Assembly (NCBI RefSeq): GCF_015689175.1 | Contig: NZ_CP065047.1 | Coordinates: 1,054,001-1,118,000 of the forward strand | Direction of reading: 5' to 3' | DNA: 64,000 nucleotides | Source: Mycobacterium kubicae | GTDB lineage: Bacteria > Actinomycetota > Actinomycetes > Mycobacteriales > Mycobacteriaceae | Shown here: in pieces, positions 26,559 to 36,691 of the stretch | Position numbering within the stretch: position 1 is the first letter of the stretch | Layout: every line of letters begins with the position of its first letter | Translations under genes and position numbers: made by a program | Notes under the pieces: model-generated | Told to the model about the DNA's origin: nothing | Databases searched by the model: none | What the model saw: only the letters and a program-made list of their open reading frames with translations

Positions 26559-27404
26559 ATGCGTCACCGCGCCGTCATCTTGCTCGGCGTTGTGCTGGTT
26601 CTCGCCGGTTGTGCGCACCGGGGAGCGCCACCTCCGGTCGGCTTCGGGCCAGGCACGAGCGTTCACACCATCACGGTCGGCGGGACAGCGCGCACCTATC
26701 GCCTCTACCAGCCCGAAGGTCTGCCCGCGACCGCGCCGCTGGTCGTCATGCTGCACGGCGGTTTCGGTAGCGCCAGGCAAGCCGAAAAGTCCTACGACTG
26801 GGACGATCTGGCCGATTCGGAGAAGTTCGTCGTCGCCTATCCCGACGGCCTCAACCGGGCATGGAACACCAACGGCGGCGGCTGTTGCGGACGGCCGGCC
26901 CGGGACGGCGTCGACGACACCGCCTTCATCAGCGCGGCCGTGGCTGACGTCGAGCAGAACACGCGCATCGACCGCAGCAGGATCTTCGCCACCGGCATGA
27001 GCAACGGCGCCATCATGGCCTACACCCTGGCGTGCAACACCGGCCTGTTCGCCGCCATCGGCCCGGTCTCGGGAACACAGCTGGATCCCTGCCGATCCCC
27101 GCATCCGACGTCGGTCATGCACATCCATGGCACCGGGGATCCGCTGGTGCCGTACTCCGGCGGGCCGGGTGCGGGGATCGCCCGTATCAACGGCCCTCCG
27201 GTGGAGCAACTGAACACGTTCTGGCGCAACGTCGATCACTGCACCGCGCCGTCGGCCACCACGAGCGGGTTCATCACCACGTTGAGCGCCGGATGCGCCG
27301 ACCGGCGCAGCGTCGTCCTGGTCACCGTCGGCGACGGCGGGCACCAGTGGCCGTCGGTCGCTACCGAGATGCTCTGGCAGTTCTTCGCCCAGCACCCGCA
27401 CTGA
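26559..27404 (+). CDS. lpqP: Lipoprotein esterase/depolymerase, LpqP
   Basis: 281 aa. The N-terminus is a lipoprotein signal peptide (RHRAVILLGVVLVLAGC) with lipobox LAGC, so the mature protein is anchored outside the membrane. The alpha/beta-hydrolase core of the PHB-depolymerase/feruloyl-esterase (LpqC-like) family shows LVVMLHGGFGSARQA (oxyanion region), the nucleophile elbow FATGMSNGAIMAY (Ser about 149), HGTGDPLVPYSGG (acid Asp) and GDGGHQWP (His). Expected to hydrolyse an ester substrate at the cell surface; the natural substrate is not known to me. Position matches Rv0671. It lies 53 bases after end and may be co-transcribed with it. Confidence 0.88.
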   Translation: MRHRAVILLGVVLVLAGCAHRGAPPPVGFGPGTSVHTITVGGTARTYRLYQPEGLPATAPLVVMLHGGFGSARQAEKSYDWDDLADSEKFVVAYPDGLNRAWNTNGGGCCGRPARDGVDDTAFISAAVADVEQNTRIDRSRIFATGMSNGAIMAYTLACNTGLFAAIGPVSGTQLDPCRSPHPTSVMHIHGTGDPLVPYSGGPGAGIARINGPPVEQLNTFWRNVDHCTAPSATTSGFITTLSAGCADRRSVVLVTVGDGGHQWPSVATEMLWQFFAQHPH

Positions 27405-27407
27405 GGC

Positions 27408-27445
27408 GTTACACCTCTTGTGCGGTTGTAGGAAAAATGTAACAT
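27408..27445 (+). promoter_or_regulatory. Candidate leaderless promoter and palindrome before fadE8
   Basis: TTGTGC (27418-27423), a 16-base spacer and TAACAT (27440-27445) place a transcription start at or next to the fadE8 ATG at 27453, with no ribosome site in between. GTTACA (27408-27413) and TGTAAC (27438-27443) form a perfect 6-bp inverted repeat bracketing this promoter, a possible operator for the PaaX-like regulator encoded in the same operon. Confidence 0.45.
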
Positions 27446-27452
27446 TGGTGCC

Positions 27453-29081
27453 ATGTCGGACACCCATGTCGTCACCAACCAGGTTCCTCGTCTCGAGAAC
27501 TACAACACCGCCGCGTCTCCGGTCCTCATCGAAGCGCTGATCCGCGAGGGCGGCCAATGGGGCCTGGACGAGGTGAATGAAGTTGGCACGCTGGCGGGTT
27601 CGGCGCGCGCGCAACGCTGGGGGGAGCTGGCCGACCGGCACCGGCCGGTGCTGCACACCCACGACGCCTGCGGCCACCGCGTCGACGAGGTCGAATACGA
27701 CCCCGCCTACCACGAACTCATGCGCGCGGCGATCTCCCACGGATTGCACGCGGCGCCGTGGGCCGACGAGCGACCCGGTGCCCACGTGGTGCGCGCCGCC
27801 AAGATGTCGGTGTGGAACTGCGAACCCGGGCACACGTGTCCGGTGTCGATGACCTACGCCGTCGTCCCCGCGCTGCGTTACAACCCTGAGTTGGCCGCGG
27901 TCTACGAGCCGCTGCTGACCAGTCGCGAATACGACCCGGAACTCAAGCTGGCCACGACGAAACCCGGCATCACCGCCGGCATGTCGATGACCGAGAAGCA
28001 GGGCGGCTCCGACGTGCGCGCCGGCACCACCCAGGCGACCCGCAATGCCGACGGCACCTACAGCTTGACCGGCCACAAGTGGTTCACCTCGGCGCCGATG
28101 TGCGACATCTTCCTGGTGCTGGCCCAGGCGCCCAGCGGTCTGTCCTGCTTCCTGCTCCCGCGCGTGCTGCCCGACGGCACCCGCAACCGAATGTTCTTGC
28201 AGCGCCTCAAGGACAAGCTCGGCAACCACGCCAACGCCTCCAGCGAGGTGGAGTACGACGGTGCCACCGCATGGCTCGTCGGGGAAGAGGGCCGCGGCGT
28301 CCCCACCATCATCGAGATGGTCAACCTCACCCGGCTGGACTGCACCCTGGGCAGCGCGACCAGCATGCGCACCGGCCTGACCCGGGCCATCTACCACGCC
28401 CAGCACCGAAAAGCGTTCGGCGAGTACCTGATCGACCAACCGCTGATGCGCAACGTCTTGGCCGACCTGGCCGTCGAGGCCGAGGCCGCCACGATCGTCG
28501 CGATGCGGATGGCCGGCGCCACTGACGCGGCGGTGCGCGGCGACCAGACCGAAGCACTGCTGCGCCGCATCGGCTTGGCGGCCAGCAAGTACTGGATCTG
28601 CAAGCGCTCCACCCCGCACGCCGCCGAGGCGCTGGAATGCCTGGGCGGCAACGGCTACGTCGAAGACTCCGGGATGCCCCGGCTGTACCGGGAGGCCCCC
28701 CTGATGGGCATCTGGGAAGGGTCGGGCAATGTCAGCGCGCTGGACACGTTGCGCGCCATGGCAACTCGGCCCGAATCCGTCGAGGTGTTGTTCAAGGAGC
28801 TCACCGAGAGCGCCGGTCAAGACGCCCGGTTGGACGCGCACGTCGACCAGCTGCGCGATCAGCTGGCGGACTTCGACGCCATCCAGTACCGCGCTCGCAA
28901 GGTGGCCGAGGACATCTGCCTGGCGCTGCAAGGTTCGTTGCTGGTCCGACACGGGCATCCCGCGGTGGCCGAGGCGTTCCTGGCGACCCGGCTCGGTGGG
29001 CAGTGGGGTGGGGCGTTCGGCACCATGCCCACCGGACTGGACCTGGCGCCCATCTTGGAGCGAGCCCTGGTGAAGGGCTAA
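27453..29081 (+). CDS. fadE8: Acyl-CoA dehydrogenase FadE8 (AidB-like)
   Basis: 542 aa, ATG at 27453. It has the acyl-CoA dehydrogenase layout: an N-terminal helical domain, a FAD-binding beta domain (SMTEKQGGSDVRAGTT, LTGHKWFTSAPMCD) and C-terminal helices (ALECLGGNGYVEDSGMPRLY, with REAPLMGIWEGSGNV). The last pattern and the length place it with the long AidB-type enzymes. It oxidises an acyl-CoA, or an analogue, using FAD; the chain length cannot be read from sequence. It heads an operon with two enoyl-CoA hydratase genes and a regulator, matching Rv0672. Together they look like a short beta-oxidation module. Confidence 0.92.
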   Translation: MSDTHVVTNQVPRLENYNTAASPVLIEALIREGGQWGLDEVNEVGTLAGSARAQRWGELADRHRPVLHTHDACGHRVDEVEYDPAYHELMRAAISHGLHAAPWADERPGAHVVRAAKMSVWNCEPGHTCPVSMTYAVVPALRYNPELAAVYEPLLTSREYDPELKLATTKPGITAGMSMTEKQGGSDVRAGTTQATRNADGTYSLTGHKWFTSAPMCDIFLVLAQAPSGLSCFLLPRVLPDGTRNRMFLQRLKDKLGNHANASSEVEYDGATAWLVGEEGRGVPTIIEMVNLTRLDCTLGSATSMRTGLTRAIYHAQHRKAFGEYLIDQPLMRNVLADLAVEAEAATIVAMRMAGATDAAVRGDQTEALLRRIGLAASKYWICKRSTPHAAEALECLGGNGYVEDSGMPRLYREAPLMGIWEGSGNVSALDTLRAMATRPESVEVLFKELTESAGQDARLDAHVDQLRDQLADFDAIQYRARKVAEDICLALQGSLLVRHGHPAVAEAFLATRLGGQWGGAFGTMPTGLDLAPILERALVKG

Positions 29082-29091
29082 GGTTCGCCGG

Positions 29092-30030
29092 ATGACCCAC
29101 GCGATCAGGCCGGTCGATTTCGACAACCTCAAAACAATGACCTACGAGGTCACCGACCGCGTCGCGCGCATCACCTTCAACCGGCCGGAAAAGGGCAACG
29201 CGATTGTCGCCGACACTCCGCTGGAGCTCTCGGCCCTGGTCGAACGCGCCGACCTCGACCCAGAGGTGCACGTCATCTTGGTCTCCGGTCGCGGGGCAGG
29301 ATTCTGCGCCGGCTTCGACCTGTCGGCCTACGCCGACGGAACCGGCTCGGCCGGCGGTACCGGTGCATATCAGAGCACCGTGCTCGACGGTAAAACCCAG
29401 GCGGTCAACCACTTACCGAATCAGCCGTGGGACCCGATGATCGACTATCAGATGATGAGCCGCTTCGTGCGGGGCTTCTCGTCGCTGATGCATGCCGACA
29501 AACCCACCGTGGTGAAGATCCACGGCTACTGCGTGGCGGGCGGCACCGACATCGCGTTGCACGCCGATCAAGTGATCGCGGCCGCCGACGCCAAGATCGG
29601 TTATCCGCCGACGCGCGTGTGGGGCGTGCCGGCCGCGGGCCTGTGGGCCCACCGGCTCGGCGACCAGCGCGCCAAGCGGTTGCTGTTCACCGGTGACTGC
29701 ATCACCGGCGCGCAGGCTGCCGAGTGGGGGCTGGCAGTCGAGGCGCCGGACCCGCAAGACCTCGACGAGCGCACCGAGCGCCTGGTGGCGCGCATCGCCG
29801 CGGTGCCGGTCAACCAGCTGATCATGGTCAAGCTGGCACTGAATTCTGCTCTGCTGCAACAAGGTGTGGCCACCAGCAGGATGGTCAGCACGGTGTTCGA
29901 CGGGGTGGCTCGGCACACTCCGGAAGGCCACGCGTTCGTCGCCGACGCGGTCGAACACGGCTTTCGCGACGCGGTCAGGCACCGCGACGAGCCGTTCGGC
30001 GACTACGGCCGCCGCGCGTCCCAGGTGTAG
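29092..30030 (+). CDS. echA4: Enoyl-CoA hydratase/isomerase family protein EchA4
   Basis: 312 aa, ATG at 29092, 10 bases after fadE8. Crotonase-fold markers: RITFNRPEKGNAI, the oxyanion-hole segment GRGAGFCAGFDLSAYA and, after an insertion of about 45 residues, KIHGYCVAGGTDIALHADQV. The usual catalytic Glu positions are not clearly kept, so it may not be a simple hydratase. It is probably a hydratase, isomerase or hydrolase acting on the product of FadE8. Matches Rv0673. Confidence 0.88.
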   Translation: MTHAIRPVDFDNLKTMTYEVTDRVARITFNRPEKGNAIVADTPLELSALVERADLDPEVHVILVSGRGAGFCAGFDLSAYADGTGSAGGTGAYQSTVLDGKTQAVNHLPNQPWDPMIDYQMMSRFVRGFSSLMHADKPTVVKIHGYCVAGGTDIALHADQVIAAADAKIGYPPTRVWGVPAAGLWAHRLGDQRAKRLLFTGDCITGAQAAEWGLAVEAPDPQDLDERTERLVARIAAVPVNQLIMVKLALNSALLQQGVATSRMVSTVFDGVARHTPEGHAFVADAVEHGFRDAVRHRDEPFGDYGRRASQV

Positions 30031-30034
30031 AACC

Positions 30035-30757
30035 ATGCCCAACATGACGGCCCGGTCGGTGGTGCTCAGCGTGCTGCTCGGGGCTCATCCGGCATGCGCT
30101 AGCTCCAGCGAATTGATCGCTCTCACAGCGGATTTCGGCATCAAGGAGACCACTTTGCGAGTAGCGCTGACCCGCATGGTCAGCGCCGGTGACCTGATCC
30201 GCTCCGCCGACGGCTACCGGTTGTCAGATCGATTGCTGGCCCGGCAGCGTCGCCAGGACGAGGCGATGCGCCCGCCGACGCGCGCCTGGCACGGGCACTG
30301 GCACATGCTGGTCGTCACCAGCGTTGGCACCGACCCCCGCACCCGTGCGGCGCTGCGAACCACCCTGCAGCACAAACGCTTCGGCGAGCTCCGCGAAGGT
30401 GTGTGGATGCGTCCGGCCAACCTGGAGCTGAACTTGGCGCCCGACGTCACCGCCCGGGTCCGGGTGCTACAGGCGCGCGACGACGCGCCCGAGCAACTGG
30501 CCGCCCAGTTGTGGGATCTGCCCGAGTGGGCGAAGGTCGGCGACCGGCTGTTGGACGAAATGGTGGGCGCACCAGACATTCCCGCGCGATTCGTCGTCGC
30601 AGCGGCGATGGTCCGCCACCTGCTGACCGACCCGATGCTGCCCGCCGAACTGCTGCCGGAGAAGTGGCCGGGTGCCCGGTTGCGCGCGGCTTACCACGAC
30701 TTCGCCACCGAACTGGCGCAACGACGCGACACAACCCAACTGCAGGAGGCGACATGA
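30035..30757 (+). CDS. PaaX-family transcriptional regulator
   Basis: 240 aa from the ATG at 30035. The N-terminus is a winged helix (TARSVVLSVLLGAHP, LTADFGIKETTLRVALTRMV) followed by a beta-wing (AGDLIRSADGYRLSDRLL). The C-terminal part has the PaaX ligand-domain style (GHWHMLVVTSVGTDPRTRAAL, FGELREGVWMRPANL). PaaX proteins repress aromatic or acyl-CoA degradation genes and respond to CoA thioesters. It is sandwiched in the fadE8-echA4-echA5 operon and overlaps echA5 by 4 bases, so control of this operon by an acyl-CoA is a natural inference. It matches Rv0674. Confidence 0.85.
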   Translation: MPNMTARSVVLSVLLGAHPACASSSELIALTADFGIKETTLRVALTRMVSAGDLIRSADGYRLSDRLLARQRRQDEAMRPPTRAWHGHWHMLVVTSVGTDPRTRAALRTTLQHKRFGELREGVWMRPANLELNLAPDVTARVRVLQARDDAPEQLAAQLWDLPEWAKVGDRLLDEMVGAPDIPARFVVAAAMVRHLLTDPMLPAELLPEKWPGARLRAAYHDFATELAQRRDTTQLQEAT

Positions 30758-31527
30758 GCGAACTGGTGCGGGTGGAGCGCAGCGGTCCGGTCACCACGGT
30801 GATCATCAACCGGCCCCAGGCCCGCAACGCCGTCAACGGTCCGACCGCCGCGGCACTGTACGCAGCGTTTGCGGAATTCGACCGGGACGATAGCGCTGCG
30901 GTCGCCGTGTTGTGTGGCGAAGGCGGAAACTTCTGCGCCGGCGCGGATTTGAAGGCATTCGGCACACCGGAAGCCAACGCCGTGCACCGCACCGGCCCCG
31001 GGCCGATGGGTCCGTCGCGAATGATGCTGTCCAAGCCGGTGATTGCCGCGGTGAGCGGCTACGCGGTGGCCGGGGGCCTGGAACTGGCGTTGTGGTGCGA
31101 CATGCGGGTCGCCGCTGAAGACGCGGTGTTCGGCGTCTTCTGCCGCCGCTGGGGTGTCCCGTTGATCGACGGCGGCACAGTGCGATTGCCGCGCCTGATC
31201 GGCCACAGTCGAGCGATGGACATGATCCTGACCGGACGTGGCGTCAAGGCCGACGAGGCGCTGTCCATCGGGTTGGCCAACCGGGTGGTGCCCACCGGGC
31301 AGGCGCGCCAAGCCGCCGAGGAACTGGCCGCGCAGTTGGCCGCACTGCCCCAGCAGTGCCTGCGCTCGGATCGCCTGTCCGCGCTGCACCAGTGGGGCCT
31401 GCCCGAATCCGCGGCGATGGACCTGGAATTCGCCAGCATCGCCCGGGTTTCCGGGGAAGCCTTGGAAGGCGCCGGCCGGTTCGCCGCGGGAGCCGGCCGA
31501 CACGGTGCGCCGGCCCAGGGGGACTAG
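30754..31527 (+). CDS. echA5: Enoyl-CoA hydratase/isomerase EchA5
   Basis: 257 aa; the ATG overlaps the preceding stop (ATGA) with GGAGG 8 bases upstream. Crotonase features: TVIINRPQARNAV, GEGGNFCAGADLKAF (oxyanion hole), [20 protein letters not shown] and FGVFCRRWGVPLIDGGTVRL, where family members usually keep a catalytic Glu; here the block reads RRWGVPLIDGG, a variant typical of isomerase/decarboxylase-like crotonases. Standard crotonase length. It completes the acyl-CoA oxidation operon (Rv0675). The mmpS5-mmpL5-Rv0678 efflux genes that follow in M. tuberculosis are absent here. Confidence 0.9.
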   Translation: MSELVRVERSGPVTTVIINRPQARNAVNGPTAAALYAAFAEFDRDDSAAVAVLCGEGGNFCAGADLKAFGTPEANAVHRTGPGPMGPSRMMLSKPVIAAVSGYAVAGGLELALWCDMRVAAEDAVFGVFCRRWGVPLIDGGTVRLPRLIGHSRAMDMILTGRGVKADEALSIGLANRVVPTGQARQAAEELAAQLAALPQQCLRSDRLSALHQWGLPESAAMDLEFASIARVSGEALEGAGRFAAGAGRHGAPAQGD

Positions 31528-31530
31528 GGC

Positions 31531-32028
31531 TCAGCCCTTGTTGATGGTGTTACCGGTACCGAGGTTTTCTACCTTCGGGTCACCGTTTTTGTACGTGATG
31601 GTGTTGTTGAACCCGACCACGGTGATCCGCTGATCGACGTTGTCCACGGTGATCTTGTTGTTGGTGCCGCCGACCCGGACCGAGGCGCAGGTGCCGGTCA
31701 CCGTCAGCGTGTTGTCCGAGCCCGCCACGTTGAGCGATTTGTTCTGGGCGCAGTCCAGCGTGGCGGTCGTGCCCATCGATCCGTAGTTGAGCGTGTCACC
31801 GACTTCGATGGAGGCGGTGGTGGTTTCGCTGCCCGACGTCGTCGACCCCGCGGTCCCGCTGGTCGTGGTCTTGGTGGCCGACGTCGACGCCGTGGTACTC
31901 GTCGAACTGCCCCCGGGCGGTGGTGCGGTGGAACTGCAGCCGGCGAGCCCGAACGCTACCGGCGCGACGGCCAGGGCCAGGGCGAGCGCCGCCAGGCGGG
32001 ATGGGTCGACACTGAGGTGGGCTCGCAT
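31531..32028 (-). CDS. DUF3060 lipoprotein, Thr/Ser-rich (Rv0679c-like)
   Basis: 165 aa from an ATG at 32028. The signal peptide ends in a lipobox (FGLAGCSS), so the protein should be lipid-anchored at the cell surface. A Ser/Thr-rich stalk follows (residues about 38-75), then the DUF3060 domain with short repeated strands (DNTLTVTGTCASVRVGGTNN, KITVDNVDQRITVVGFNNTI), the look of a small right-handed beta-solenoid with Asn/Thr ladders. Its function is unknown. It converges on echA5 with 3 bases between the stops. A paralog lies upstream in the same direction. Confidence 0.85.
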   Translation of the reverse strand: MRAHLSVDPSRLAALALALAVAPVAFGLAGCSSTAPPPGGSSTSTTASTSATKTTTSGTAGSTTSGSETTTASIEVGDTLNYGSMGTTATLDCAQNKSLNVAGSDNTLTVTGTCASVRVGGTNNKITVDNVDQRITVVGFNNTITYKNGDPKVENLGTGNTINKG

Positions 32029-32077
32029 GGGTCCTCGATTCTCGGGCTCGGTATCGATGGTTGGGGAAACTACTGTC

Positions 32078-32455
32078 TCACGGCCCCACTCGTTGCAGGC
32101 GGTTCACCATGCCGAGTTCGCGGCCGCGGTCCCAGATCACCGGGTCGCCGTTGTGGAAGAACACCGTCTCGTCGTAGCCATAGGCGGTGATGTCGTTGAC
32201 GATGGTGTCGGCGATGACCACGTTGGACGAGCCCATCACCGTTACCGCCCAACAAGACCCCTTGGCGGTGATGGTGTTCCTCGTGCCGTTGACCATCAAG
32301 GTGGCGTCATTGCAGTCGATGGTCTGCTCCACGCCCTGACCGGTGATGTGGGTGTCGCCGTTCTTGGCGTGTGCAGCCGGCGGCGGAGCGGCGAAGGCGG
32401 CAGCGATGGTGACCGCGCAGGTCGCCAGTGATCCGGCGGCGGTTGTTCGTTTCAC
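32078..32455 (-). CDS. DUF3060 exported protein (Rv0680c-like)
   Basis: 125 aa from a GTG at 32455 with GGGGGG upstream; a longer frame to 32569 lacks support and would bury the signal peptide. The N-terminus is a Sec-type signal (AAGSLATCAVTIAAAFAAPP then AHA-K). The mature part repeats the DUF3060 strand pattern (ITGQGVEQTIDCNDATLMVN, TRNTITAKGSCWAVTVMGSS) and ends with NGDPVIWDRG, similar to YKNGDPKVENLG in the neighbouring paralog. It appears to be a soluble or cell-wall-associated form of the lipoprotein at 31531-32028; the pair may work together. Confidence 0.82.
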   Translation of the reverse strand: MKRTTAAGSLATCAVTIAAAFAAPPPAAHAKNGDTHITGQGVEQTIDCNDATLMVNGTRNTITAKGSCWAVTVMGSSNVVIADTIVNDITAYGYDETVFFHNGDPVIWDRGRELGMVNRLQRVGP

Positions 32456-32563
32456 TGCGGCCCCCCTTCGTTGGGCGGGTATTTGCTCGATTGAGATTAC
32501 GTCGTTTTGCCAGTGGAAGGACAGACCCCGGTCCACGAGCGCCGGATCGGGAACATTGGGCTC

Positions 32564-32588
32564 GGTCAACTAGAGTCATTAGTTAACC
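32564..32588. promoter_or_regulatory. Putative operator of the TetR gene at 32608
   Basis: GGTCAACTA (32564-32572) and TAGTTAACC (32580-32588) form a 9-bp inverted repeat with one mismatch and a 7-base spacer, ending 19 bases before the TetR start. It lies between this gene and the divergent DUF3060 pair, so it could control both. Confidence 0.6.
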
Positions 32589-32607
32589 CGACCGAAGGAC
32601 GAGCGCC

Positions 32608-33255
32608 ATGGCAGCCCAGCCGGAAACACCCACCACGGGTGCCCGCCCGCGCACGGGCAGGTCTGGCGCCAGGCCTGCCAAGCTCAGCCGGGACAGCATC
32701 GTCGAGGGTGCGCTGACGTTCCTGGATCGCGAGGGCTGGGACTCGTTGACGATCAACGCGCTGGCCACTCAGCTGGGGACCAAGGGTCCGTCGCTGTACA
32801 ACCACGTGGACAGCCTGGAGGACCTGCGTCGCGCCGTGCGGATCCGGGTGATCGACGACATCATCACCATGCTCAACCGCGTCGGGGAGGGCCGCTCCCG
32901 CGATGACGCGGTGTTGGTCATGGCGGGTGCCTATCGCAGTTACGCCCACCACCATCCGGGCCGCTATTCGGCGTTCACCCGGATGCCGTTGGGCGGTGAC
33001 GATCCCGAGTACACCGCGGCCACCCGCGGCGCGGCCGGGCCGGTGATCTCGGTGCTGTCGTCCTATGGATTGAATGGAGACGACGCCTTCTATGCGGCCC
33101 TGGAGTTCTGGTCGGCGTTGCACGGGTTCGTGTTGCTGGAGATGACCGGGGTCATGGACGATATCGACACCGACGCGGTGTTCACCGACATGGTGCTGCG
33201 ACTGGCGGCGGGCATGGATCGGCGCACCGCCTCGGGCGGTGGCCGGCCCGGCTGA
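32608..33255 (+). CDS. TetR-family transcriptional regulator (Rv0681-like)
   Basis: 215 aa. After a basic, Gly/Arg-rich N-terminal tail of about 25 residues comes the HTH domain (SRDSIVEGALTFLDREGWDS, then INALATQLGTKGPSLYNHVD). The C-terminal domain includes YRSYAHHHPGRYSAF and FWSALHGFVLLEMTG, the WHG-type TetR_C pattern. It probably represses its own promoter at the palindrome just upstream, and possibly the divergent DUF3060 genes. The inducer is unknown. It immediately precedes the str operon but is transcriptionally separate from it. Confidence 0.9.
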   Translation: MAAQPETPTTGARPRTGRSGARPAKLSRDSIVEGALTFLDREGWDSLTINALATQLGTKGPSLYNHVDSLEDLRRAVRIRVIDDIITMLNRVGEGRSRDDAVLVMAGAYRSYAHHHPGRYSAFTRMPLGGDDPEYTAATRGAAGPVISVLSSYGLNGDDAFYAALEFWSALHGFVLLEMTGVMDDIDTDAVFTDMVLRLAAGMDRRTASGGGRPG

Positions 33256-33272
33256 GACGCCGACGCACCGCT

Positions 33273-33302
33273 TTGACCTGCCAGACCGCCGACAGGTATT
33301 GT
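33273..33302 (+). promoter_or_regulatory. SigA-type promoter of the str operon
   Basis: TTGACC (33273-33278), an 18-base spacer and TATTGT (33297-33302). It implies a leader of about 200 nt (33309-33508) before rpsL, in which I see no gene. The -10 hexamer equals that proposed for rpoB. Confidence 0.65.
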
Positions 33303-33508
33303 GGTAGCTCGTGCCTGGCGGCTTACGGCGCCTGACCGTAAGGAAGTGGATGCCGGGCGAATTCGCATGTCCACGACGCATCGGATGGCCCCGGTGTTCG
33401 GCGCGTGCGACACACCCGGACGCGGGGTAACGCGACTGGGAGAACCTCGCAGTACCCGACAGACTCGAAGACAACGTCGAAAGACAGCACAAGACAGAAA
33501 GCCGGTAG

Positions 33509-33883
33509 ATGCCAACCATTCAGCAGCTGGTCCGCAAGGGTCGCCGCGACAAGGTCGCCAAGGTCAAGACCGCGGCTCTCAAGGGCAGCCCGCAGCGCCG
33601 TGGCGTATGCACCCGCGTGTACACCACCACTCCGAAGAAGCCGAACTCGGCGCTTCGGAAGGTCGCACGTGTGAAGCTGACCAGCCAGGTTGAGGTCACC
33701 GCATACATCCCGGGCGAGGGCCACAACCTGCAGGAGCACTCCATGGTGCTGGTGCGTGGCGGTCGTGTGAAGGACCTGCCCGGTGTGCGCTACAAGATCA
33801 TCCGCGGCTCGCTCGACACCCAGGGCGTGAAGAACCGCAAGCAGGCTCGTAGCCGTTACGGCGCCAAGAAGGAGAAGAGCTAA
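33509..33883 (+). CDS. rpsL: 30S ribosomal protein S12
   Basis: 124 aa, ATG at 33509. Typical S12: [34 protein letters not shown] and [20 protein letters not shown]. The two lysines whose mutation gives streptomycin resistance (Lys43 in PKKPNS and Lys88 in GGRVKDLPG) are wild type. S12 is at the decoding centre and controls accuracy. The stop overlaps the rpsG start (TAATG). Confidence 0.98.
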
Positions 33884-34353
33884 TGCCGCGCAAGGGGCCC
33901 GCGCCCAAGCGTCCGTTGGTCAACGACCCGGTCTACGGGTCGCAGCTGGTCACCCAGCTGGTGAACAAAGTTCTGCTGCAGGGGAAGAAATCGCTGGCTG
34001 AACGCATTGTTTATGGTGCGCTCGAGCAGGCCCGCGACAAGACCGGCACCGATCCCGTCATCACCCTCAAGCGCGCTCTCGACAACGTCAAGCCGGCCCT
34101 CGAGGTTCGTAGCCGCCGCGTCGGCGGTGCGACCTACCAGGTCCCTGTCGAGGTGCGCCCAGACCGGTCGACCACGCTGGCGCTGCGCTGGCTGGTCAGC
34201 TTCTCGCGGCAACGCCGGGAGAAGACGATGGTCGAGCGCCTGGCCAACGAGATCCTGGATGCCAGCAACGGCCTCGGGGCCTCCGTCAAGCGACGCGAGG
34301 ACACTCACAAGATGGCCGAGGCCAACCGCGCCTTCGCGCACTATCGCTGGTAA
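33883..34353 (+). CDS. rpsG: 30S ribosomal protein S7
   Basis: 156 aa, the ATG overlapping the rpsL stop by one base. It begins [20 protein letters not shown] and contains [19 protein letters not shown] and [16 protein letters not shown], all typical of S7, which nucleates the 30S head and contacts the E site. In many bacteria S7 represses its operon; no obvious binding structure is visible here because the two genes overlap. Confidence 0.98.
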   Translation: MPRKGPAPKRPLVNDPVYGSQLVTQLVNKVLLQGKKSLAERIVYGALEQARDKTGTDPVITLKRALDNVKPALEVRSRRVGGATYQVPVEVRPDRSTTLALRWLVSFSRQRREKTMVERLANEILDASNGLGASVKRREDTHKMAEANRAFAHYRW

Positions 34354-34420
34354 TTGCACCCGGCGGTAGGCGCCGGGCGAAAGCGAATTAACTAAGCAAC
34401 GAAAGAGTGGGAAGACTTCT

Positions 34421-36505
<2,085 letters not shown>

Positions 36506-36526
<21 letters not shown>

Positions 36527-36583
36527 GTGTCAACTCACGAGTGAGGAGCCGAGCAATGTCTTCAGCGAAGGCGACGGGCGAGT
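36506..36583 (+). repeat. Duplicated 3' end of fusA
   Basis: GCGAAGGCGACGGGCGAGT occurs at 36506-36524, inside the last codons of fusA, and again at 36565-36583 in the fusA-tuf gap. The second copy sits in the same codon frame of a small open frame (36556-36585), so both encode AKATGE followed by a stop. Confidence 0.85.
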
Positions 36584-36585
36584 AG
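36556..36585 (+). CDS. Possible 9-codon leader ORF between fusA and tuf
   Basis: ATG at 36556 with GAGGAG 7-8 bases upstream opens MSSAKATGE and then stops. Its last six residues repeat the C-terminus of EF-G. It could be an accidental by-product of a short duplication, or a translated upstream frame that affects tuf. The rest of the gap (36586-36691) contains a GCGGT-TAGC-ACCGC hairpin and an unusually A/T-rich stretch before the tuf ribosome site. Nothing shows that it is translated. Confidence 0.3.
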   Translation: MSSAKATGE

Positions 36586-36691
36586 GCCCGGCGAGCCTAC
36601 GAGTAAGCTGACGCGGTTAGCACCGCGGCAAAAAATTCAAGAAAAATCAACACTGCTTTTTTAAGCACCAACAGTCCAGGAGGACAACAAA

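Noticed and set aside
25770..29132. A leftward 1120-codon open frame opposite end, lpqP and fadE8
   Set aside because: It spans three well-supported genes on the other strand and has shadow-like composition with no domains.
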